This document shows, piece by piece, positions 47,034 through 55,047 of a stretch of 64,000 nucleotides of DNA (position 1 is its first letter; each line of letters starts with the position of its first letter). Origin of the DNA: Putridiphycobacter sp965230195 (lineage in GTDB: Bacteria; Bacteroidota; Bacteroidia; Flavobacteriales_D; Crocinitomicaceae); assembly GCA_965230195.1 (NCBI GenBank), contig OZ245997.1, positions 6,200,001-6,264,000 of the forward strand. The letters are read 5' to 3'. Made by a program: the position numbers and the translations under genes. The notes under the pieces are model-generated. The model did not search any database. It was not told the DNA's origin and saw nothing but the letters and a program-made list of their open reading frames with translations.

Positions 47034-47615
47034 TTACCCGTGAACAGTTTCCTTTTTTCCGTAATTCTGAATGACTATAGCTTCATAATCCAGCCATTCC
47101 TTCCATCTGGCATCCACATCAATGCCTTCACCATATTTTCGGGCAAAGCTTATAAATGTGGTATAATGGCCAGCCTCACTGATCATTAAATCACGGTAGA
47201 ATTTAGCCAGTTCGGGATCATCAATATTTTCTGAGAGTACTTTAAACCGTTCACAACTTCGGGCTTCAATCATTGCTGAAAATAATAAGCGGTCTACTAA
47301 GGAATGTTTGCGGCTTTTCCCTTTATCCATAAACTTGAAAAGTTCACCAACATAGCTGTCCTTTCGTTCTCTGCCAAGTTGGTAACCTCTTTCCTTTATC
47401 ACATTATGAACCTGCTGGAAATGTTCCATTTCTTCTAACGCTATTTCAGTCAGCGCTGTGACTAACTCAGTATATTCAGAATTTTGTGTGATTAAAGTAA
47501 TGGCATTAGAAGCTGCTTTCTGCTCACACCAGGCATGATCAGTCAGTATTTCCTGAATATTACTCTCTACAATATTAACCCAACGCGGATCGGTAGGTAA
47601 TTTTAATCCCAACAT
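47034..47615 (-). CDS. miaE: tRNA-(ms2io6A)-hydroxylase-like diiron protein
   Basis: 193 residues, ferritin-like four-helix bundle. Diiron ligands are in place: Glu31 (DHAWCEQKAA), Glu62 and His65 (EEMEHF), Glu117 (EARSCERF), Glu147 and His150 (SEAGHY). MiaE hydroxylates the isopentenyl group of ms2i6A37 in tRNA with O2. The Bacteroidota homologues share these residues. Its gene starts 52 bp after the pentapeptide gene and leads into DUF3109. Confidence 0.85.
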   Translation of the reverse strand: MLGLKLPTDPRWVNIVESNIQEILTDHAWCEQKAASNAITLITQNSEYTELVTALTEIALEEMEHFQQVHNVIKERGYQLGRERKDSYVGELFKFMDKGKSRKHSLVDRLLFSAMIEARSCERFKVLSENIDDPELAKFYRDLMISEAGHYTTFISFARKYGEGIDVDARWKEWLDYEAIVIQNYGKKETVHG

Positions 47616-47667
47616 AGCTTGCCAATTTATGGCACAAAGGTAATGCTTTTATTATAGATCATCTGTA

Positions 47668-48222
47668 TCATTTAATTACCAGATTATATTTTTGGAGTAA
47701 ACCTTTAAGGCCATCTCGTGAAAATTTTGCCTTTTTCAATCGGTTATTTTCCGGATCAATGATATAATTTAGGGCTGCTCTGAAATCCGCTTCTTCAAGG
47801 TTGGTACGATCAAAAATAGTATCTTTTAATGAGGCCTTTGAAAAGTTGGCTTTTGAGAGATCAGCCTCTGCAAAGTCAGCTTCATCTAAATTACAATTGG
47901 TGAATGATGTCCCCTTCAGTTTAAGCTTATAAAAAGAAGAAAGGTTAAGCTGACAATTTTCAAATTTCATGGAAAGTAGAAACGGGTTAACATCAGTAAA
48001 GTCGATCCCCAGAATTTTACATTCATTAAAATAAACACTTTTAAAGGCCGTGTTTAATAATTTTGTTTCTGAAAAATGACAATTATCGAATTCACATTCC
48101 ATAAAATTCACATTCGAGAGATCTGCACCACTAAAATTACAGTTAACAAATTGACATTCCTCATAATCAAGTTCTGTTTTTTGACTGGAAAAATCAATAT
48201 TCTTAAAGGTTTCGTCAAGCAT
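47668..48222 (-). CDS. Pentapeptide-repeat protein
   Basis: 184 residues. Repeats of A(D/N)LxX are clear: FSGADLSNVNFMECEFDNCH and LDEADFAEADLSKANFSKAS. These form a right-handed quadrilateral beta helix. Some such proteins mimic DNA and protect gyrase (Qnr); most have no known role. It overlaps the K+ channel gene by 8 bp, so the two are translated together, which suggests a link to the channel. Confidence 0.85.
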   Translation of the reverse strand: MLDETFKNIDFSSQKTELDYEECQFVNCNFSGADLSNVNFMECEFDNCHFSETKLLNTAFKSVYFNECKILGIDFTDVNPFLLSMKFENCQLNLSSFYKLKLKGTSFTNCNLDEADFAEADLSKANFSKASLKDTIFDRTNLEEADFRAALNYIIDPENNRLKKAKFSRDGLKGLLQKYNLVIK

Positions 48223-49219
48223 GTTTCTTTAATTTTTCAAAAGCGGTAATGTCTCCAATAAACAAAAAGAAATCATCTTTGGTCAGTACCATTTCATCCG
48301 GATTAATTATCACTTCACTATTTCGGGCCAGACCAAGTAAAACAATTCCGAAATCCTTTTTGAGTTGGTGAAAGGTATCAAGGTAATTTTGACCAATAAA
48401 TGTCTGTGGAATCTCAACCTGATGTATATCCATATCATTCGATCCGGTTGAGGTTGACAATAAGTCATCAGTCAACTCCGCTACATATGGTTCAAAAATA
48501 TAGCTGGCCACAAATTTTGAAGCGACATCTACTTTAGAAATGACATACCGTACCCCCAGATAATTGAAGGAAGGTTTTAGTTCAATATTTTCAAGGGCCA
48601 CAATGCACTCAATATTTTCATATTTCTTTTTAAGACCGATGGTGTAAATTAAAATATTGGTGTCGTTATCAAAGCCCAGGTAAACACGTTTTGACTGACT
48701 GATATTTACTTTTTCAAGGTTGGCATAATTGTCCAACTCAGTATACAGGACAAAACATTTATCTTTCGGGAACAACTCATGAATGGCTTTAACATCTGAT
48801 TCTGTATCTGTGATTACAGCAACTTTTTCATTAGCATTAATGATTTGTTCTGCAATACCCTTCGAAAACGAATTCCATCCAATAATTACACAATGATTTT
48901 CCATACTTGTACCAAAATAACCGTATTTTCTTTTTTCAAGGTAGTTTGAAACCCGCAAACTAATATTCGTCAGCAAGATACTCAATATCCCTAAACTTCC
49001 CAGAACGAATGCAAAGCCAATTACTCTGCCCCAAAGGGTAACGGGAAAAAAATCACCGTAGCCAACAGTGGTTAAGGTAACTATCGAATACCAATAGGCA
49101 TCCGACAGTGTTTGAATATTAGCTTGCTCACTTTCAATTTCAAATGAATAGATCAATAAAACCAGGATATTATATAATAATATCGATAATATGGAGATAT
49201 AGACTATTTTCCGTTTCAC
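48215..49219 (-). CDS. Two-helix potassium channel with RCK (TrkA-N) domain
   Basis: 334 residues from a GTG start that overlaps the speD stop by one base (TAGTG). Helix 1 covers about 5-25, the pore helix and selectivity filter TVGYGD are at 51-56, and helix 2 is at about 62-85. The cytosolic RCK domain follows (NHCVIIGWNSFSKGIAEQII, a Rossmann start), then a TrkA-C-like end (DMDIHQVEIPQTFIGQNY ... LVLTKDDFFLFIGD). It has MthK-like architecture and forms a tetrameric K+ channel gated by a ligand at the RCK ring. Polyamines block or gate several K+ channels, and the neighbours make polyamines, so a functional link is likely but unproven. Confidence 0.9.
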   Translation of the reverse strand: MKRKIVYISILSILLYNILVLLIYSFEIESEQANIQTLSDAYWYSIVTLTTVGYGDFFPVTLWGRVIGFAFVLGSLGILSILLTNISLRVSNYLEKRKYGYFGTSMENHCVIIGWNSFSKGIAEQIINANEKVAVITDTESDVKAIHELFPKDKCFVLYTELDNYANLEKVNISQSKRVYLGFDNDTNILIYTIGLKKKYENIECIVALENIELKPSFNYLGVRYVISKVDVASKFVASYIFEPYVAELTDDLLSTSTGSNDMDIHQVEIPQTFIGQNYLDTFHQLKKDFGIVLLGLARNSEVIINPDEMVLTKDDFFLFIGDITAFEKLKKHA

Positions 49220-49515
49220 TATCTACCTTGATTAACAAATTTTTCCAGGAAACTATGGTTGCAGCTACTCAGTTCCACATAAGTTTTATTAGAGTCAGGA
49301 AAGGTATGGATGGCCAGATGGCTTTCTGCCAGTAACCAGAAACAAGTGTATCCATTATTGGAAAAAAAGTGTTCATTAAAGGCCACAATCTTAAATCCTG
49401 CCAGAATTAATCTTTCCTCATATACCCTTTTCAAAGTATCAGGATTAATCTCTGAAATCCACTCCTGATGATTGTAGATTTGTGCTTCGATTATTTTCTC
49501 GCCAATATCTTTCAT
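49219..49515 (-). CDS. speD: Minimal S-adenosylmethionine decarboxylase (SpeD-like proenzyme)
   Basis: 98 residues, shorter than the usual 115-130. The self-cleavage site is intact: Ser65 in AESHLAIHT, with His70 and Cys85 (ELSSCN) at the +5 and +20 spacing of Thermotoga-type SpeD (Ser63, His68, Cys83). Cleavage would create the pyruvoyl group that decarboxylates AdoMet, giving the aminopropyl donor for the spermidine-synthase-like protein encoded 19 bp upstream. The N-terminal part is shorter and atypical, so the substrate could differ. Confidence 0.8.
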   Translation of the reverse strand: MKDIGEKIIEAQIYNHQEWISEINPDTLKRVYEERLILAGFKIVAFNEHFFSNNGYTCFWLLAESHLAIHTFPDSNKTYVELSSCNHSFLEKFVNQGR

Positions 49516-49534
49516 TTAATACACTATGTTTGTT

Positions 49535-51100
49535 TTAATACAAATCCCAATTGCCCTTTAGAAAATAATTGTAAAGAACAGGATCATGAATCGTATTAAC
49601 CCTGATTTCTGTCTTAGGGTTAATGAAAAATGATTCTTTTCCGGTTGAGAGCATATGCTGCATTGCAGATTGGTTCAACCAATTGGTTTCAATACCATCA
49701 AAGGTAAGGGATTTCAATTCAAATTTTAATGATTCTTTATTTTTTGAATTTTGTTTTAACCCGATAATCCAACCCCATTGCCCCATTGACAAAATTTGGT
49801 TGTGCATTGGGGCAACTGTAAAGTCTGCCGATTCCATTGTTTTTTCGATACATTTAAATGCTTTTGTCACGTAGTAAGGACTGCCTGCCTGGGTAATAAT
49901 CACACCATTTGGCCGTAAAAAGTGTCGACATAATTTATAAAATTCCTGTGAGTAAAGCCGGCCTAATTCAACTGTTCTGGGGTCCGGGAGGTCAATGATA
50001 ATGACATCATAAAAGGCCTTATTTTCGTTCATGTAAATGAATGCATCCTGATTGTGAATGTTAACCTTAGAATGATTTAAAGCATTTTGGTTGATTTCTT
50101 TTAATATCGGATGACTTTTAGCCAGGTCAGTCATGGTTTTATCCAGATCGACCAAATCAATATTTTTAACCGAAGGGTACTTTAATATTTCCCTGGCAGC
50201 ACAGCCATCTCCTCCTCCTAAAACCAAAACATCAGTAGGATGTTTGACCAGGTTCATTGCCGGGTGTACTAATGGTTCATGATACATGGCTTCATCCATT
50301 GAGCAAAATTGCAGGTTACCATTCAGGTACAGCCAATGGTCATTTTTCCATTCGGTTATTACAATTTTTTGATATTTCGTTTGGGTTGAAAATACGATTT
50401 TGTCTTTGTACTTATTCTGCTCGCCCCACTTAATAATAGGCTCGGTAAAACTTAAACCTAATGCTATAATTACAGCAGCAATTGACAAAAATAGCCAGGA
50501 AGAATTTCTTCTGGGTTTTGAAATGTTTTTAAGACAGGTCAATGCTACAAGAATAGCCACGGACAGATTAACAAAACCCAAAACAAAAGGGGTATAGGTT
50601 AAACCAAGAAATGGTAAACCAACAAAGGCGAAGAACATTCCTCCCAACAGGCTGCCATAGAAATCGTTTTCTAATATTGAAGAAACATTGGTTTTTAAGG
50701 TTTCATACTTCTCGTTAATCCTCATTACCAAAGGAATTTCCAAACCAATCAAAAACCCAATCACCACACATAAAAAATAAATGCTAAATCCGTATGCCGA
50801 AGAGAATGATGACAATGTATAAACAAGAATTGAAGAAAAAGAAACTAAAATTGAGAGGATCACCTCGATAGTGAGAAAGGTATGGATTAAATGATCATTG
50901 ATCCGTTTGCTGACCCTGCTGCCAATTCCCATAAAGAAAAGCATGAGAGAAACAATGACAGTCCATTGGAAAACGGAATCACCTAAAAAATAAGTGGCCA
51001 TTGTAGACAGGACATATTCGGCAACGATTCCTGAAAAACCGGTTGCAAATATAGCAGCCTTAAGTATAAATGAAGGTTTAATATTTTTTATAAACTCCAT
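49535..51100 (-). CDS. Membrane-anchored spermidine-synthase-like aminopropyltransferase
   Basis: 521 residues. The first half (about 10-225) has about seven membrane helices. The second half is a Rossmann methyltransferase-like domain of the spermine/spermidine synthase type: WLYLNGNLQFCSMDEAMYHE, then VLVLGGGDGCAAREILKY and DVIIIDLPDP. The GGGDG and LDGxxQ-like (LNGNLQ) motifs are intact. It would add aminopropyl groups from decarboxylated AdoMet to an amine, probably at the membrane. It overlaps the DUF350 gene by 13 bp and precedes speD. Fusion to helices suggests the product acts on the membrane or on a channel. Confidence 0.85.
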   Translation of the reverse strand: MEFIKNIKPSFILKAAIFATGFSGIVAEYVLSTMATYFLGDSVFQWTVIVSLMLFFMGIGSRVSKRINDHLIHTFLTIEVILSILVSFSSILVYTLSSFSSAYGFSIYFLCVVIGFLIGLEIPLVMRINEKYETLKTNVSSILENDFYGSLLGGMFFAFVGLPFLGLTYTPFVLGFVNLSVAILVALTCLKNISKPRRNSSWLFLSIAAVIIALGLSFTEPIIKWGEQNKYKDKIVFSTQTKYQKIVITEWKNDHWLYLNGNLQFCSMDEAMYHEPLVHPAMNLVKHPTDVLVLGGGDGCAAREILKYPSVKNIDLVDLDKTMTDLAKSHPILKEINQNALNHSKVNIHNQDAFIYMNENKAFYDVIIIDLPDPRTVELGRLYSQEFYKLCRHFLRPNGVIITQAGSPYYVTKAFKCIEKTMESADFTVAPMHNQILSMGQWGWIIGLKQNSKNKESLKFELKSLTFDGIETNWLNQSAMQHMLSTGKESFFINPKTEIRVNTIHDPVLYNYFLKGNWDLY

Positions 51101-51957
51101 GTAATTAGTATTGCAGAACCAACATAAGCAAATGCTTCTATCAATCCTGCACCAATATTGGGTTTATCCTGATTAACAATCTCATCTGTTAATTTTTGTC
51201 CGGGCAATAATATTTTATCTGAAACAAAGCGCATTATCGGTAAAACAATGAATCCCAACAGTGACTCCAGTCCAACTTCAAGCAGGGTATCTTTCCAGCT
51301 GTTGAAATCGCCAAGCAATGCGTTCATAATAATAATTGAAATCGCTAAAAGTGCGCCTGAAAAAGCTACACCGGCTGCCACATTATCTTTCTCAATTTCC
51401 GCATGTAAATCATAACTCAACATCAGGTTATACAGTTTGGCTGTAACCAAAAGAATAATTAATCCAAGTAACCAATAACCGGTAGCGGTAAAAATTCCTG
51501 AGATAGCATCATTACTTTCTCCTGTAATGGAACCGAATAAAATCAAAGCACTACCAATAAAAACCACACCCTTTAAAACACCTGCTCCGCTATTTCTATC
51601 TTCAGTAATTTCTTTTCTAAGGTCAAATTTTGTCAGTATTATTTTATCTACAATCAAGGCACTGAGATTTAATAATACGATACCTAGTATACTGTAAATA
51701 GAAATGTCAATTAAATCGAATAAAAAGCCTCTGCTTTCTCCAACAATGGCAGAACCAATGACAATGATAAGGCCGGCATAGTAGCCTGAAACACCAAAGG
51801 CAAAAGCGAGGTTATCTTTAAAAACCAATTCGTTTTTAACATCAATTTTTGGGTTTAAAAGCTGATAGACCATTTTACCGATAAAGAAGATAACGACTGC
51901 CGTTAACAAATAACCTAAAGAGTAGGCATAGTCGTATAAATGTTCTGTAAATGTCAT
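51088..51957 (-). CDS. DUF350 membrane protein (two repeats)
   Basis: 289 residues, two copies of the DUF350 (UPF0719) unit: about eight helices, with AFGVSGYYAGLIIVIGSAIVG near 55-75 and its echo GVAFSGALLAISIIIMN near 200. DUF350 proteins such as E. coli YjfL occur with polyamine-related genes and PspA-type stress genes. It begins 27 bp after the lipoprotein gene. It may be a membrane scaffold or transporter; the activity is not known. Confidence 0.85.
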   Translation of the reverse strand: MTFTEHLYDYAYSLGYLLTAVVIFFIGKMVYQLLNPKIDVKNELVFKDNLAFAFGVSGYYAGLIIVIGSAIVGESRGFLFDLIDISIYSILGIVLLNLSALIVDKIILTKFDLRKEITEDRNSGAGVLKGVVFIGSALILFGSITGESNDAISGIFTATGYWLLGLIILLVTAKLYNLMLSYDLHAEIEKDNVAAGVAFSGALLAISIIIMNALLGDFNSWKDTLLEVGLESLLGFIVLPIMRFVSDKILLPGQKLTDEIVNQDKPNIGAGLIEAFAYVGSAILITWSL

Positions 51958-51984
51958 GTTTGAAATTGTTTTTAAATGAGCTTA

Positions 51985-52782
51985 TTATTTTCCGAATCCG
52001 CCACCACGTGAACGTGAAGGTCTGCTGGAATATCTTGATCCTTTTCTTGAATATCTTGACCGCGAAGAATACCGTCTCGATTTTAAGGTAGATGCACTTC
52101 GTTTTACACGGGATCTAACTGAATTTTTAAACGTTGCCGGTCTTTTCGACCAGGTGGTATTTCTGTTTCTTGACGACTTGGTACCATAGCTGTTATTACC
52201 CGATCCGTAAAAAGATCTTCTGCCTCTGTAGCCTGAGTGATAGTCACCATAAATGCTTCTTGGATAATAATAACCTGGTCCGCAAAACAATCGTGAAAGG
52301 AAATGATACTGACCATAAAATACCCAAAACGAAGATCCGTTTGAGTGTGTTTGCCAATGACCATAACGTTCGTTTCCAACATAATTGTCTAAGCCTGCCG
52401 GTGATGTATTTTTATCGAGAATCCCATTTTTTTTAGACAATAAAACCATTCCCAGATCTTCAACATGTTTTTCGAAGTGAATGGCATCAACTTCCTGCCA
52501 GTCCATATTAACAACTTCAACATCACTGGCCTGTCGGGTTGAATCATTCCTTACCGCATCATCTACATTTTGGTAAGGTTTTTCAATAAGAATAGTGTAC
52601 TTATGACTGTACTTATCTGCCGACTCATCATAATTCATATCTGCAAGAATCACACTGTAATTCGGTTCATTAATATAAGTGGTAATGATGTCATCTAAAG
52701 GTGTTTTTTCGTATTGATACCCGGTGCCACATGCTGACAACACGAGCAAACAAAAACAACTGATTATAATATTAACTTTCAC
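51985..52782 (-). CDS. Lipoprotein with Arg/Ser/Tyr-rich tail (DUF4247-like)
   Basis: 265 residues from a GTG at 52782, chosen because it gives a clean lipoprotein signal (IIISCFCLLVLSACG). An ATG 60 bases upstream would overlap the DUF4178 gene and add a hydrophilic N-terminus before the signal. A small domain (about 30-160) holds VILADMNYDESADKYSHKY, similar to DUF4247 proteins. The last about 75 residues are a low-complexity basic tail (RRYSSRSRYSRKGSRYSSRP) that would be unstructured in the periplasm and may bind nucleic acid, phospholipid headgroups or acidic glycans. It is part of the polyamine/DUF350 operon. Confidence 0.65.
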   Translation of the reverse strand: MKVNIIISCFCLLVLSACGTGYQYEKTPLDDIITTYINEPNYSVILADMNYDESADKYSHKYTILIEKPYQNVDDAVRNDSTRQASDVEVVNMDWQEVDAIHFEKHVEDLGMVLLSKKNGILDKNTSPAGLDNYVGNERYGHWQTHSNGSSFWVFYGQYHFLSRLFCGPGYYYPRSIYGDYHSGYRGRRSFYGSGNNSYGTKSSRNRNTTWSKRPATFKNSVRSRVKRSASTLKSRRYSSRSRYSRKGSRYSSRPSRSRGGGFGK

Positions 52783-52807
52783 GGTATTGGTTTTGTAAAT
52801 TATTTGG

Positions 52808-53353
52808 TTATGATTCGCCTGGCAAAATATTACTAATTTCATTTTCTGACAAATAGCGACCTATTTTAGCGTTGAATTCGCGTTCTCCCCACTGTTCAAT
52901 ATTAATAAGGTGCTCATCTTCATTATCAATATAGAGCCACATGATTACTTCTCTTGATTCCTCTGATTCAACATTTCTGAAATAACCCGGATACTCGTTT
53001 TCCAATATATAAACCTTATCATTATAAGTAATGGAGGTCGGTGCTTTTCCATTTTCAACGATCTGATCGGCAAAATCGAATGCTATTTTTCTGACCGAAA
53101 TCGGTTTCGTCAATGCAATCTCTAATTCTTTATCCTGCTCAATGTGAAGGTCAAGGTGTTCCTTGCCGTCAAATACATTAAAGGACCTTGAAAAGTGACT
53201 GTCACCCCAGTCGTACTCAAACATTTCTTCCACAACCCATGATCTTAAATCATAATCAAATACGAAATTTTTATCCAGATCGTGAACCGTAATATTTGTA
53301 CTGTCGTAATGTGGTTCGTCATCTTTCTTTTTAAAAAAATCAAAAATGCCCAT
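52808..53353 (-). CDS. DUF4178 cytosolic protein
   Basis: 181 residues, no signal peptide. WVVEEMFEYDWGDSHFSRSF and ITYNDKVYILENEYPGYFRN are typical of DUF4178 proteins, which recur beside DUF350 and DUF4247 genes. It is the first gene of the polyamine-linked operon, 25 bp before the lipoprotein. Function unknown; it may sense lipid or membrane state. Confidence 0.75.
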   Translation of the reverse strand: MGIFDFFKKKDDEPHYDSTNITVHDLDKNFVFDYDLRSWVVEEMFEYDWGDSHFSRSFNVFDGKEHLDLHIEQDKELEIALTKPISVRKIAFDFADQIVENGKAPTSITYNDKVYILENEYPGYFRNVESEESREVIMWLYIDNEDEHLINIEQWGEREFNAKIGRYLSENEISNILPGES

Positions 53354-53396
53354 AGTGGTTTGAATTAAATTCCTGTACGAAAATACGGATTATTCT

Positions 53397-54053
53397 TTAG
53401 TCAAATAGCGCCTTAAGACTTGGAATATCAAAATGATCTAAACTTTCTATAATTTGATCGGCTAAAATAAGTCTGGGGTTATAATCATGTGTTTTTTCAG
53501 GAACTGCTAAAACTTTCATTCGTGCGGCCTTGCCTGAAACAACACCATTTAACGAATCTTCAATTACCAAACAGTCAAGTGCAGAAACATTGAGCTGCTT
53601 GGCGGCTGTCAGATAAACCGAAGGGTGGGGCTTACCAAAAACCTCAAATTCTGCCGAATGAACAGCGTCAAAAAAATGGCCGATATTTAGTTTTTCAAGT
53701 ACAGCGTCAATGATAGATTGATAGGAGGAAGTGGCCAATCCGATTTTTAAACCGGCAGCCTGACATTTTTCCAGAGTGCTATAAACACCAGGTAACGCCT
53801 TACCTTTATCATGAATCTCCTCAATTAAAACATTAACAATATCATCAGTAACAGCCCGGCAGGATTTATTTTCCCAGCCCACTTTTTGATACCACATTTC
53901 CACAACTTCGTCAATCCTTAAACCAACGGTTTCTTCACAATCCGTTGTGGTCAAATCCAAACCAACTTTTCCAAAACCTTTAATTTCAGCTATTTTCCAA
54001 AGGGGTTCTGAGTCAATCAAAACACCATCCATATCAAATATTACGGCCTTCAT
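53397..54053 (-). CDS. HAD-family sugar phosphatase (HxpB/YniC-like)
   Basis: 218 residues. The HAD motifs are complete: DMDGVLIDSEP at the start (nucleophile Asp and acid Asp), LATSSY (motif II) and VIEDSLNGV (motif IV), with Lys in FGKPHPSVY. Wording matches HxpB (2-deoxyglucose-6-phosphate or hexitol phosphatase). It lies 7 bp after the beta-propeller gene and 43 bp before DUF4178. It is probably not part of the polyamine system. Confidence 0.85.
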   Translation of the reverse strand: MKAVIFDMDGVLIDSEPLWKIAEIKGFGKVGLDLTTTDCEETVGLRIDEVVEMWYQKVGWENKSCRAVTDDIVNVLIEEIHDKGKALPGVYSTLEKCQAAGLKIGLATSSYQSIIDAVLEKLNIGHFFDAVHSAEFEVFGKPHPSVYLTAAKQLNVSALDCLVIEDSLNGVVSGKAARMKVLAVPEKTHDYNPRLILADQIIESLDHFDIPSLKALFD

Positions 54054-54060
54054 TTTTCTA

Positions 54061-54933
54061 TTATTTCTTTTTTTTGCTGATTTTAACCCGATACAAACTT
54101 CCGCCCTTAAATCCTTTCCTGTATTCGGCAGTCATATACCATCTGTTTTTATCGTAAAAGCAAATGGCCTCTCTTTGTCGTATTTTGGGTAATTTATAGG
54201 ACTTAATACTGCCTTTCCAGAAAGCATTAAAATGAAAATTTTTGATGATATAAAGTCTGCTATAGGTTAAAACACTCAGTGTATTTGACTTTTCATGATA
54301 ATCAGCTGAAGTGACCGAGCAAGACATCCATCCTTTTTTACAAAATTGAAATTGCCCCAGTAATTTGGCCTCATAATGGCCTGGTTTTGCAGGTAACATA
54401 TAAATTTTTGAGATACCTGTAAATGGTTTGGTTCTGCATTTTGAGAATAAAAATATTTTACCATCCTTGCAAATAAATGCTTCACAGTCAAAATTAAGCT
54501 TTGATTTTTTAGGAGGGAAGGACTTTTGATCTTCGTATTCAAAATCAATGGTTTCTACAAAAACTTCCTTTTTATCCAGAAAACCCTTTTTGATAATGTG
54601 AATTTTCAGGTTTTGACGTTGGTTATAATTGTTACCAAAATCACCAATGTATAAATTTCCTTTTTTGTCCAGGGCCAGATCCTCCCAATCGTAGTTTTTA
54701 GCATTTGCAATTTTGATGGTTTTTAAATGCTTACCAGATTTGTCCAATACATATAACTCTGATCTGTTCCCACCATCATTATGTGTCACTAAGTAATCAT
54801 CCACCACCACAAGTCCGGAAGTCTCGTACATTTTTTTTGGCAGGTCATTTATTTTTTTTACACTAATTTCGGCAGACGCCCAAAACGTATTTAAAAAAAG
54901 GAGGAATACTAAAAGTTGTTTTCTGTCAACCAT
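54061..54933 (-). CDS. Exported beta-propeller protein
   Basis: 290 residues with a signal peptide (FLLFLNTFWASAE). The repeated strand motif is clear: YLVTHNDGGNRSELYVLD, KNYDWEDLALDKKGNLYIGD, and later blades. The THNDGG and WEDLA-x-D-x-x-G-x-LYIGDFGNN motifs are seen in SdiA-regulated-like and phytase-like propellers, but I cannot place it exactly. The C-terminus is Lys-rich. It is co-directional with the phosphatase gene. Possible hydrolase or binding scaffold; function unknown. Confidence 0.7.
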   Translation of the reverse strand: MVDRKQLLVFLLFLNTFWASAEISVKKINDLPKKMYETSGLVVVDDYLVTHNDGGNRSELYVLDKSGKHLKTIKIANAKNYDWEDLALDKKGNLYIGDFGNNYNQRQNLKIHIIKKGFLDKKEVFVETIDFEYEDQKSFPPKKSKLNFDCEAFICKDGKIFLFSKCRTKPFTGISKIYMLPAKPGHYEAKLLGQFQFCKKGWMSCSVTSADYHEKSNTLSVLTYSRLYIIKNFHFNAFWKGSIKSYKLPKIRQREAICFYDKNRWYMTAEYRKGFKGGSLYRVKISKKKK

Positions 54934-54988
54934 CTTTACAGTCTAAATTAAATGCTGTTCATCAAACCAAGTTATAAAATTACTATTT

Positions 54989-55017
54989 TTGAGTGACGAA
55001 GAGGGCATAAATATTTG
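54989..55017 (+). promoter_or_regulatory. Possible promoter of the TerB/LETM1-like gene
   Basis: TTG, 20 bases, TATTTG; 30 bp before the start codon at 55048. The match to the Bacteroidota consensus is partial. Confidence 0.35.
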
Positions 55018-55047
55018 GTATTTGTTCGTGGAAAATAAAATAAACTG

